A stretch of DNA of 6,096 nt from Bacteroidetes bacterium GWA2_30_7. GTDB lineage: Bacteria > Bacteroidota > Bacteroidia > Bacteroidales > GWF2-33-38. Made by a program: the position numbers and the translations under genes. The notes beneath the pieces are model-generated. The model ran no database searches. It had not been told where the DNA came from and worked only from the letters and a program-made list of their open reading frames with translations. This document shows, piece after piece, positions 1 through 5,386 of this stretch; position 1 is the first letter of the stretch; the number at the start of each line of letters is the position of its first letter. The stretch covers positions 33,221 through 39,316 of the forward strand of contig MENC01000217.1 of the NCBI GenBank assembly GCA_001768155.1. Reading direction: 5' to 3'.

Positions 1-176
1 TGCTTATAAAAGAATTAAAAGACCTTGAACATAATTTGATTGTAAAAAGAATTCAATATAATACTATACCACCAAAAGTTGAATATTCTTTAACAGAATA
101 TGGACTAAGTGTTGTTCCTTTAATTAACGTGCTAAAGATGTTTGGTGAGCAACATTTTAATTTAATGAATCGCTAA
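1..176 (+). CDS. HxlR-family winged-helix transcriptional regulator, C-terminal part (cut by window start)
   Basis: Reading from base 3, an open frame gives 57 residues and ends at TAA 174-176; the gene begins left of the window. The visible part has the end of the recognition region and the wing of a HxlR-type winged helix: a leucine-rich helix (LIKELKDLE), a basic strand (LIVKRIQYN), then the family hallmark PPKVEYSLTEYG, followed by a C-terminal helix (VVPLINVLKMFGEQH). In the family, the conserved P-x-VEY-x-LT-x-G segment forms the wing, and the last helix helps dimerisation. HxlR proteins are usually dimeric DNA-binding repressors or activators that respond to redox or electrophile stress and often regulate neighbouring oxidoreductases. 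Here the gene converges on the dehydrogenase gene at 306-1382, so control of that gene is possible but not shown. The family call is confident; the ligand and target are unknown. Confidence 0.85.
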   Translation, partial: LIKELKDLEHNLIVKRIQYNTIPPKVEYSLTEYGLSVVPLINVLKMFGEQHFNLMNR

Positions 177-188
177 TTTGAATTGCAA

Positions 189-209
189 TCACTCGCATCC
201 TGCGAGTGA
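189..209. repeat. REP-like palindrome 1 (core read on the minus strand)
   Basis: This is a perfect 9-bp inverted repeat with a 3-nt loop: TCACTCGCA at 189-197, loop TCC, TGCGAGTGA at 201-209. Read on the minus strand the centre is GCA-GGA-TGC, matching the GCA-AGA-TGC centre of the two palindromes downstream. It lies 12 bp after the HxlR stop codon, in a gap between convergent genes, where it may also act as an RNA hairpin or terminator. No T-tract follows directly, so a classical intrinsic terminator is not supported. Confidence 0.75.
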
Positions 210-249
210 GCGTTCTTTCTGCCTCTGACAAATTATTACAATCAAATAT

Positions 250-266
250 CATGGCAAGATGCCATG
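250..266. repeat. REP-like palindrome 2
   Basis: This is a perfect 7-bp inverted repeat with a 3-nt loop: CATGGCA at 250-256, AGA, TGCCATG at 260-266. It shares the GCA-AGA-TGC centre with palindrome 3, but the outer stem bases differ (CATG/CATG instead of ACTC/GAGT), and both arms have changed together so pairing is kept. That compensatory change suggests the folded form matters. Confidence 0.75.
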
Positions 267-276
267 CCCAAAACTT

Positions 277-293
277 ACTCGCAAGATGCGAGT
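277..293. repeat. REP-like palindrome 3
   Basis: This is a perfect 7-bp inverted repeat with a 3-nt loop: ACTCGCA at 277-283, AGA, TGCGAGT at 287-293. The stem is the same as in palindrome 1; the loop is AGA here, against GGA on the equivalent strand of palindrome 1. It ends 12 bp before the stop codon of the convergent dehydrogenase gene. Together, 189-293 form a cluster of three related hairpins, one in opposite orientation, as in bacterial REP/BIME elements. No REP-associated tyrosine transposase gene is visible in the window. Confidence 0.75.
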
Positions 294-305
294 TAAAGCA
301 GAATC

Positions 306-1382
306 TTATTCTAAAGTATTAATAAGGTTAAATTTCTGAACCAAAAATTTAACATCTTCTAAAATTTTTGAATGTACATCAACTCCTTGTTCGAGGATTC
401 GTTTTTCGTTTTCACGTTCAGGGTCGCCCGGAATAACTACATTTGGCTTATCTACAGCATGTTCAGCATTACGAAACGATTCAATCCATTTATCCATTCT
501 GGCTTTAAATTCTGAAGTTTCTTGAAAAGCATCTATTCTCATTGCTCCAAAAAAATGTCCTGTTCCTAAACCGGTTTTTTCTAAAGATTCGGGTATGTAC
601 GGAACCGAAGGTGGGACAAATGGTCCGAAATTAGCTCCCGAAAAAACTCCCGAAAAAATATCTACTACAGAACTCATACAGAAACCCTTGTGGCTTCCGT
701 GTTCGTAATCGCTTCCTAAAGTTAGTAAAGCTCCATCTTTTTTAAGAATATCTGGGTCTGATGAAGGTTTTCCGAATTTATCTTGAACCCATCCGTGAGG
801 ACATTCAAGTCCTTTTTTCGACATAATATTTAATTTTCCAACTGCAATTGGAGTGGTTGCAAAATCGGCAATAAATGGAGGTTGTTTTCCGGCAGGAATA
901 GCAAATGCCATTGGGTTTGAACCAAGCATTTTACTAATAGAAAAAGTTGGAGCGACTAATGGACTTGCATTTGTCATAGTAATTCCAATCATATCGTGTT
1001 CTAAAGCCATCATTGCATAATATCCTGCAATTCCGAAATGGTTTGAATTTGAACAAGCTACCCATCCTGTTCCGCAATTTTTGGCTTTTTCAATTGCAAG
1101 TTTCATTGCAAAAGTTCCGGCAATCATGCCAAGTGCTTTATCGCCATTTACAACGGCAGTTGATAATGTTTCTTGTTCAATTTTTATATTTGGAAATATA
1201 TTTATTCGTCCTTTTTCTAAAAGACTAACATAATCAATAATTCGTAATAATCCATGTGAAGGAATTCCTCTTAATTCGGCTTTTAGCAATACTTTTGAAA
1301 CTATTTCTGAATCATGTTCTGAACATCCGATTTTTTGAAACAATTCGAGAATAAATTTTTCAATTTTTTCTACTTTTATCAT
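306..1382 (-). CDS. Ldh_2-family NAD(P)-dependent 2-hydroxyacid dehydrogenase (malate/L-lactate/ureidoglycolate type)
   Basis: The 358-residue product is full length for the malate/L-lactate dehydrogenase superfamily (Pfam Ldh_2; AllD, YlbC, sulfolactate dehydrogenase), unrelated to classical Rossmann LDH/MDH. Visible hallmarks are an N-terminal helical segment leading into RGIPSHG (about 39-44, with H43 the likely catalytic histidine), SNSNHFGIAGYY (111-122, with H115), TNASPLVAP (137-145), LGSNPMAFAIP (153-163, cofactor-binding region), ADFATTPIAVGK (172-183) and GSHKGF (229-234). These enzymes oxidise or reduce 2-hydroxy/2-oxo acids with NAD(P) in the cytoplasm; which acid cannot be told from the sequence. 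The start is ATG at 1380-1382 in an A-rich context (AAAAATT before ATG) with no Shine-Dalgarno, normal for Bacteroidota. It lies 101 bp downstream of the SDR gene on the same strand, so co-transcription is plausible, although a GC-rich hairpin lies between them. Confidence 0.9.
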   Translation of the reverse strand: MIKVEKIEKFILELFQKIGCSEHDSEIVSKVLLKAELRGIPSHGLLRIIDYVSLLEKGRINIFPNIKIEQETLSTAVVNGDKALGMIAGTFAMKLAIEKAKNCGTGWVACSNSNHFGIAGYYAMMALEHDMIGITMTNASPLVAPTFSISKMLGSNPMAFAIPAGKQPPFIADFATTPIAVGKLNIMSKKGLECPHGWVQDKFGKPSSDPDILKKDGALLTLGSDYEHGSHKGFCMSSVVDIFSGVFSGANFGPFVPPSVPYIPESLEKTGLGTGHFFGAMRIDAFQETSEFKARMDKWIESFRNAEHAVDKPNVVIPGDPERENEKRILEQGVDVHSKILEDVKFLVQKFNLINTLE

Positions 1383-1434
1383 AATTTTTATTTTTAAGCT
1401 GATATAAACTCAATTGGCAACAAGCAATAAGAAA

Positions 1435-1492
1435 CAAACCTCAAACTTCTACTCCCCTTCCTATGGAAGGGGTTGGGGGTAGGTCAAACCTC
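1435..1492. repeat. GC-rich hairpin element flanked by 8-bp direct repeats
   Basis: A perfect 8-bp stem, CCCCTTCC at 1454-1461 and GGAAGGGG at 1465-1472 with loop TAT, stands out in AT-rich DNA. CTAC at 1449-1452 and GTAG at 1479-1482 add an outer pairing. The 42-bp unit 1443-1484 is bounded on both sides by the direct repeat CAAACCTC (1435-1442 and 1485-1492). The right copy is the last coding part of the SDR gene, and the unit begins at the T that completes that gene's TGA stop as read on the minus strand. As remembered knowledge, repeats containing ACCCCCAACCCC plus such a stem are common between genes in Bacteroidota. It could also act as an mRNA-stabilising or terminating hairpin after the SDR gene. 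The hairpin is certain; origin by insertion is inferred. Confidence 0.7.
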
Positions 1493-2245
1493 TTTATTAA
1501 TTACAGTTGCACTTGCTTGAGCAGTAGGCATTATAATCATATCATTAATATTAACATGCGAAGGTCTTGTTACAACAAATATTATTGCATCAGCTATATC
1601 ATTTGCCAAAAGCGGGCTGAATCCTTTATAAATATTTTTTGCTGATTTTTCGTTGCCTTGAAATCTTACTAAAGAAAACTCAGTTTCTACCATTCCAGGA
1701 TGTATAGCAGTTACTTTAATTCCGAATGACACCAAGTCTATTCTCATTGCCTGCGACAAAGCATCAACCGCATGTTTTGTTGCATTGTAAACATTTCCAT
1801 TCGGATAAACTTCTTTACCGGCAATTGAACCAATATTTATAATATGTCCTGATTTATTCTGAATCATTGTAGGAACAACTTTTCGTGTTATATAAAGCAA
1901 TCCTTTAAGGTTTGTATCAATCATTCTTTCCCAATCGTCTATTTTTCCTGATTGAATTGGCTCAAGCCCAACAGCTAATCCTGCATTATTAACAAGTACA
2001 TCAATGTTTTGCCAATTCGATGGAAGTTTTTCAAAAATTTTAATAATTTCATCGTTATTTCTGATGTCAAAACTAAGTGAAAGAACATTTGTTTTATACT
2101 CTTTTTTAATTCGTTTTTCAAGTTCCGATAATAGATTTAACCTTCTGCCTGTGATAATTGTGTCGTAACCATTCTCGGCAAGTTTTAAGGCTGTGGAATA
2201 TCCAATTCCAGAAGTTGCTCCTGTAATTAAAGCTATTTTTTTCAT
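1484..2245 (-). CDS. YdfG-like short-chain dehydrogenase/reductase (SDR)
   Basis: This is a 253-residue classical SDR with a Rossmann fold. The cofactor motif TGATSGIG is at 8-15, GRR at 33-35 favours NADP(H), NNAG is at 86-89, the structural N112 is in TNLKG, and the catalytic S140 (INIGS), Y153 and K157 (YNATK) are all present. HPGMVETEF at 182-190 follows the active site. The C-terminal HVNINDMIIMPTAQ resembles E. coli YdfG, an NADP-dependent 3-hydroxy acid (L-allo-threonine/serine) dehydrogenase. Length and motifs are complete, so a soluble active oxidoreductase is expected; the substrate is only suggested by the YdfG resemblance. The start is ATG at 2243-2245, 19 bp after a TAnnTTTG-type promoter core. 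The stop TGA at 1484-1486 sits at the edge of the GC-rich hairpin element. The Ldh_2 gene follows 101 bp downstream on the same strand. Confidence 0.92.
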   Translation of the reverse strand: MKKIALITGATSGIGYSTALKLAENGYDTIITGRRLNLLSELEKRIKKEYKTNVLSLSFDIRNNDEIIKIFEKLPSNWQNIDVLVNNAGLAVGLEPIQSGKIDDWERMIDTNLKGLLYITRKVVPTMIQNKSGHIINIGSIAGKEVYPNGNVYNATKHAVDALSQAMRIDLVSFGIKVTAIHPGMVETEFSLVRFQGNEKSAKNIYKGFSPLLANDIADAIIFVVTRPSHVNINDMIIMPTAQASATVINKEV

Positions 2246-2264
2246 CGAATTTCAGATTAAAGTC

Positions 2265-2272
2265 CAAAAGTA
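2265..2272 (-). promoter_or_regulatory. Bacteroidota-type -7 promoter core (TAnnTTTG) for the SDR gene
   Basis: On the minus strand the sequence is TACTTTTG, an exact match to the TAnnTTTG element read by the Bacteroidota primary sigma factor. It ends 19 nt before the SDR ATG, so the transcript would have a short leader of roughly a dozen bases. No clear TTG-type -33 element is visible 19-21 nt upstream, so this is a moderate call. Confidence 0.45.
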
Positions 2273-2282
2273 GAAAAATAAA

Positions 2283-2313
2283 TTGTTTATCATTATTAAA
2301 ATATATTGATTTG
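2283..2313 (+). promoter_or_regulatory. Possible promoter for the BRO/DinD-like gene
   Basis: TTG at 2283-2285 is followed after 20 nt by TTGATTTG at 2306-2313, one mismatch from TAnnTTTG, with the spacing expected for Bacteroidota promoters. It lies 82 bp upstream of the ATG at 2396, leaving an AT-rich leader. It points away from the SDR promoter, so 2246-2395 would be a divergent promoter region. This is weak evidence in AT-rich DNA. Confidence 0.25.
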
Positions 2314-2395
2314 TAATAGATATAAATCAAACTGAATGTAGCGAACTAACGACTTTTTAAAATTAAGTTTTTTCTAAAAATACCAAATAAAAACA

Positions 2396-3226
2396 ATGAA
2401 AGACATAAAATTATTTGAAAGTAAAAAAATACGTTCTTCTTGGGATAGTGAGCAAGAGAAATGGTATTTTTCTATTGTTGATATTATAGCTATTTTAAGC
2501 GAAAGTAATAATCCACAAGTATATTGGAGGGTTTTAAAAAAGCGACTTCTTGCTGAAGGTAACGAAACCGTTACAAATTGTAACGCTTTGAAAATGGAAG
2601 CATCAGATGGCAAACTTCGATTAACTGATGTGGCTGATACTGAGCAATTATTTCGTTTAATACAATCTATACCATCACCCAAAGCAGAACCAATTAAGCA
2701 ATGGCTTGCAAAAGTTGGCTACGAGAGAGTAGAAGAAAGTCAAGACCCTGAAAAGTCAATAGATAGAGCAATGTCGAATTATCTAAAATTAGGCTATAGC
2801 GAAGCGTGGATAAATCAACGATTAAAAAGTATTGAAGTTAGGAAAGAACTGACTGATGAATGGGAAAATAGAGGTGTTAAAAAAGGACAAGAATTTGCAA
2901 CGCTTACTGATATTATTACTCAAGCATGGAGTGGAAAAACAGTAAAGCAGTACAAAAACTTAAAGGGATTAAAAAAAGAAAACTTACGTGATAACATGAC
3001 AAATTTGGAGCTTGTGTTAAATATGTTAGCAGAAGCTACTACCACAGAAATAAGCAAAGAAACTAATCCTAAGACTTTTGAGGATAATAAAAGAATAGCA
3101 AAAAAAGGAGGAGAAATTGCTGGTGATACAAGAAAAAAAATTGAACAACAAACTGGTAAAAAAATAGTCAGCCCACAAAATGCTAAAGTATTAAAAGACA
3201 TAAAGGCTAATAAAAATTTAAAATAG
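2396..3226 (+). CDS. BRO-N domain / DinD-like protein (phage antirepressor type)
   Basis: The product is 276 residues. The N-terminal part (about 5-100) fits the BRO-N/antirepressor fold: KLFESKKIRSSWDSEQEKWYF, then FSIVDIIAILSESNNPQVYWRVLKKRL, then the LRLTDVADTEQLFRLIQSIPSPKAEPIKQWL segment typical of phage BRO proteins. The C-terminal part (about 120-276) resembles E. coli DinD: helical, with GVKKGQEFATLTDIITQAWSG, LKGLKKENLRDNMTNLELVLNMLAEATTTEI, and a Lys-rich tail containing GKKIVSPQNAKVL. BRO-N domains bind DNA; DinD is a DNA-damage-inducible protein reported to inhibit RecA filaments. A DNA-binding or SOS-like role is therefore inferred, not shown. The start is ATG at 2396 after an A-rich leader. 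Its stop TAG overlaps the next gene's GTG by one base. Such genes travel with phages and islands, but no other phage gene is present here. Confidence 0.82.
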   Translation: MKDIKLFESKKIRSSWDSEQEKWYFSIVDIIAILSESNNPQVYWRVLKKRLLAEGNETVTNCNALKMEASDGKLRLTDVADTEQLFRLIQSIPSPKAEPIKQWLAKVGYERVEESQDPEKSIDRAMSNYLKLGYSEAWINQRLKSIEVRKELTDEWENRGVKKGQEFATLTDIITQAWSGKTVKQYKNLKGLKKENLRDNMTNLELVLNMLAEATTTEISKETNPKTFEDNKRIAKKGGEIAGDTRKKIEQQTGKKIVSPQNAKVLKDIKANKNLK

Positions 3227-4260
3227 TGAAGACTATATCAATTTCTAAATTAAAAAGGCATTTAATATATTTTTCTTTAAGTTTTCTAATTACAACTCTA
3301 ATTCTTTCATTTCGAGGTCAGTTACTAGAAGATACTCTTAGAAATTTTTATAGAAAAAATATTTGCAATTGCGATACTCTCAGACCAATTGAAGTTTTAG
3401 ATTCTTTAGGTGTTCCAATTATTGATTTTTTTTCTATATCCGGCTATCATATTGGGAAACAAAGGAATCCTGTTTCTGTGTGTTTTAAAGCTGATGAATA
3501 TTATTTAAAAAATGAAATTATAAAGTTTAATAATTGTGTAGATTGGATTTCTGATAATTCTACTTTAGAAGATACTGTTCGATATTTAAATTATAACTAC
3601 GATTGGTTATATGGTATGCAAAAACCATGGAAATCTGCTATGGCACAAGGGTTATCAATAAAGGTATTTACTCAGGCTTACGAACTTTCTAAGGACACAA
3701 TATTTTTATTTTTTATTTCAGAATTTATAAATTCGTTTTATGTTCCAGTTGATAGTGGAGGGGTTACTTATTTCATAAATGATACAACATGGTGGTACGA
3801 AGAATATTCACATGTAAATGGAGATAATCCAATGATATTGAATGGAATGTTGTTTTGTTTAGATAATTTATATTATAATTTCGAAAAAACCGGAAATAAG
3901 CATTCGTTAGATTTGTTTAAAAAAGGAATAAATGCGTTAGAAAATAAATTGAATATTTATGATACTGGAAATTTATCGTACTACGATAATCAGAAAAATA
4001 TGGCAAATGAATATTATCATAATATTCATGTAAAATTTCTAAAGAAATTTTATGAAATTACTAAAAATGAAACTTTAAAGAGCTATTACGATAAATGGAA
4101 ATTATACAAATCGGAAAATTATATTATAAGCTGTGTAAAAAAACCAAATAAAACATTTATTGTTCTATTCGTAGGTTTAATTATAATTTTCTATTTATTA
4201 TTCATTTTAAGGCTTTTAAAGAAATTTTATTTGTTCTTTTTGAATAATAAAAACAAATAA
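3226..4260 (+). CDS. Membrane-anchored D-glucuronyl C5-epimerase-family protein
   Basis: The product is 344 residues. Residues about 120-292 match the C-terminal catalytic region of glucuronyl C5-epimerases (C5-epim_C). Visible motifs are WKSAMAQGLSIKVFTQAYELSKD (135-157), VDSGGVTYF (175-183), WWYEEYS (189-195), ILNGMLFCLDNLYYNFEKTGNK (204-225), LFKKGINALENKLNIYDTGNLSYYD (230-254), and YYHNIHVKFLKKFYEITKN (263-281). In the family, these (alpha/alpha)-barrel enzymes convert D-glucuronate to L-iduronate within heparosan-like polysaccharides. A hydrophobic segment at 12-28 and a second at about 310-328 with a Lys-rich tail suggest anchoring at both ends; with two segments, the catalytic domain is probably periplasmic. 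The start is GTG at 3226, overlapping the upstream TAG by 1 nt, with no Shine-Dalgarno and no in-frame ATG until residue 131. The gene is very AT-rich compared with its upstream neighbour. The family is clear; substrate and activity are unknown. Confidence 0.82.
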   Translation: MKTISISKLKRHLIYFSLSFLITTLILSFRGQLLEDTLRNFYRKNICNCDTLRPIEVLDSLGVPIIDFFSISGYHIGKQRNPVSVCFKADEYYLKNEIIKFNNCVDWISDNSTLEDTVRYLNYNYDWLYGMQKPWKSAMAQGLSIKVFTQAYELSKDTIFLFFISEFINSFYVPVDSGGVTYFINDTTWWYEEYSHVNGDNPMILNGMLFCLDNLYYNFEKTGNKHSLDLFKKGINALENKLNIYDTGNLSYYDNQKNMANEYYHNIHVKFLKKFYEITKNETLKSYYDKWKLYKSENYIISCVKKPNKTFIVLFVGLIIIFYLLFILRLLKKFYLFFLNNKNK

Positions 4261-4661
4261 TTGAGTGAGCCTGCAGCTATCGCACATCCAAAACATCTAC
4301 CAAATGGAGCTAATGGATTATTTACATCATAATAGTATTTATTGGATATTAACATCAGCTTATTTTCGCTATTATAAAAATGATTAAAACGGGAATTTTT
4401 TATATAAAGTGAGTCGTGATAAATGTTAAATGGAGATAATAAAATTCTATTGTTAAAAGTATAATTTGATAATGGTATTATATTTTCATTGTTTTCATTA
4501 TAAGTATAAAAACTCAATTGTTTTACAATTAGTTTAGCAGTATCAGGTTTTGCAAACAAACTTGTTTGAGCCTGACTAACAAATGCAAACATTGCAATAA
4601 AATATGTTAAGATTATTTCTTGCACAATAGGTTTTACGCATTTTTTGAATTCTTGTTCCAA
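4227..4661 (-). CDS. Small putative secreted protein, unknown function
   Basis: The open frame gives up to 144 residues. A hydrophobic stretch at about 14-30 (VQEIILTYFIAMFAFVSQAQ) ending in SQAQ looks like a Sec signal peptide with cleavage near AQA/AQT, typical of Bacteroidota. The mature part has many Asn and Tyr residues and ends with NPLAPFGRCFGCAIAAG and a hydrophobic LNYLFLLF before a KKNK tail. I do not recognise a family. No ATG precedes the signal peptide: the longest form uses TTG at 4659-4661, and GTG at 4625 would begin right before the hydrophobic core. The 3' end overlaps the convergent epimerase gene by 34 bp. It lies 43 bp downstream of the DUF3788-like gene on the same strand and may be co-transcribed. 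The irregular start may mean a decayed 5' end. It is likely real because of the signal peptide, but this is a moderate call. Confidence 0.5.
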   Translation of the reverse strand: MEQEFKKCVKPIVQEIILTYFIAMFAFVSQAQTSLFAKPDTAKLIVKQLSFYTYNENNENIIPLSNYTFNNRILLSPFNIYHDSLYIKNSRFNHFYNSENKLMLISNKYYYDVNNPLAPFGRCFGCAIAAGSLNYLFLLFKKNK

Positions 4662-4704
4662 AATTTGAAACTAAAATTAGTAGATATTTTTTTTTAGTTT
4701 AGAG

Positions 4705-5115
4705 TTATTTTCTTTTTTCTATCAACTTTTTTATTAATGTTACTAATGGAGTATATGATTTAGAATCAGAGATTAAAAACTTTAAAGCAAATCCTTCAGA
4801 ATACTTTTTTGCATTTTTCAATTGTTCGTGCAACTCTATTAAATTATCGTTCGACAGAAATTCTGATTTTTCTTGTTCTCTTAGTGTTAAACTTATTATA
4901 AAACTGTTATTTAAAGGTATAAGATAGTAAAGTGCTTTTTTGCCATCGTGTACCTTGAGCATCCATCCACTACTTTTTGCAAAATTCCAATCTTTTTTAA
5001 ATTTAAAAGTAATGTTATCTAGTTCATTATAAAACTTGTAACTTGAATAAAGATTTTTTTTAATTGTATCTTCTGTCGGTTTGAGAGAATTGTCAGAAAA
5101 TGGTCTGTTTTCCAT
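4705..5115 (-). CDS. DUF3788-like protein
   Basis: From ATG at 5113-5115 the product is 136 residues. It reads MENRPFSDNSLKPTEDTIKK, then a helical stretch, an aromatic-rich FKKDWNFAKSSGWMLKV (39-55), two strands ALYYLIP and SFIISLTLRE, and a C-terminal SEGFALKFLISD followed by a basic helix. The order KP-helix, WxxxxKSSGWxLK, YYLIPxxxxFIISL and the EGxxLKFxI ending fit the DUF3788 family of small cytoplasmic proteins (about 140 residues), whose role is unknown. An upstream TTG at 5149-5151 would add 12 residues (SKLIDKHNKLN), but the family start and the palindrome lying over that stretch favour the ATG. There is no Shine-Dalgarno; the leader is AT-rich. It precedes the small secreted protein on the same strand by 43 bp. 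The family call is fairly likely. Confidence 0.68.
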   Translation of the reverse strand: MENRPFSDNSLKPTEDTIKKNLYSSYKFYNELDNITFKFKKDWNFAKSSGWMLKVHDGKKALYYLIPLNNSFIISLTLREQEKSEFLSNDNLIELHEQLKNAKKYSEGFALKFLISDSKSYTPLVTLIKKLIEKRK

Positions 5116-5131
5116 ATTTAGTTTATTGTGT

Positions 5132-5151
5132 TTGTCAATTAATTTTGACAA
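5132..5151. promoter_or_regulatory. Palindrome upstream of the DUF3788-like gene, possible operator
   Basis: A perfect 7-bp inverted repeat, TTGTCAA at 5132-5138 and TTGACAA at 5145-5151, has a 6-bp spacer. It lies 17-36 bp before the ATG at 5115. The symmetry and place suit a dimeric repressor site over a promoter, but the site is short and AT-rich and could be chance. If the longer TTG start were used, it would be coding. Confidence 0.3.
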
Positions 5152-5336
5152 TAAAATGCATAAGCAATATTGATGAAAAAAATAGCCTAAGAAGTTGCGA
5201 TTTAGTTTTTAATTTACTTTTTGATTTCATTGTATATGCTTTAAATTTTAGCGATAAGTTAATTTTTAACCCTAAGTATGATTTTCAAAATAACTTCCCC
5301 TGATTTCTGATTAATTAAGCATATTATTAGAATCCT

Positions 5337-5359
5337 GTGGCTTCGATAACCTCAGCCAC
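5337..5359. repeat. REP-like hairpin, inner left (CTCAGCC type)
   Basis: Stem GTGGCT at 5337-5342 pairs with AGCCAC at 5354-5359. The 11-nt loop, read on the minus strand, is GAGGTTATCGA. With the stem, the minus strand carries the GGCTGAG-N4-TCGAAGCC layout of a palindromic repeat type I recall from many Bacteroidota genomes. Confidence 0.65.
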
Positions 5360-5386
5360 TGGTGATTGAGGTTCTCGAAATCACCA
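5360..5386. repeat. REP-like hairpin, inner right, opposite orientation
   Basis: Stem TGGTGATT at 5360-5367 pairs with AATCACCA at 5379-5386. The loop is GAGGTTCTCGA, differing by one base from the loop of the left hairpin read on the other strand, while the stem sequence is different. The two hairpins abut with no gap and are inverted to each other, the arrangement of a BIME pair. Confidence 0.65.

Noticed and set aside
189..293. CRISPR array
   Set aside because: The three palindromes differ in stem sequence, orientation and spacing (40 and 10 nt), so they are not direct repeats with spacers.
1013..1228. Open frame on + inside the Ldh_2 gene
   Set aside because: It lies opposite a complete, motif-rich dehydrogenase gene and has no family resemblance.
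1454..1472. Classical intrinsic terminator for the SDR gene
   Set aside because: The stem is strong, but on the minus strand it is not followed by a T-tract (AGTAGAAGTTTG follows), so only a hairpin is supported.
1463..1645. Open frame on + starting in the GC-rich hairpin
   Set aside because: It overlaps the SDR 3' end on the other strand and its start falls in the hairpin loop; no recognisable protein.
2118..2330. Minus-strand open frame overlapping the SDR start
   Set aside because: It is out of frame with the clear SDR gene and is a low-complexity product.
2374..2682. Minus-strand open frame opposite the BRO-N region
   Set aside because: It is antisense to a recognisable BRO-N domain, with no family features.
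2920..3201. Hydrophobic minus-strand open frame opposite the DinD-like region
   Set aside because: The hydrophobic look is the usual antisense image of Lys-rich coding sequence; no start context.
5100..5303. Open frame on + running into the palindromic element
   Set aside because: It overlaps the DUF3788 start region and ends inside the inverted repeat; the product is AT-driven and unrecognised.
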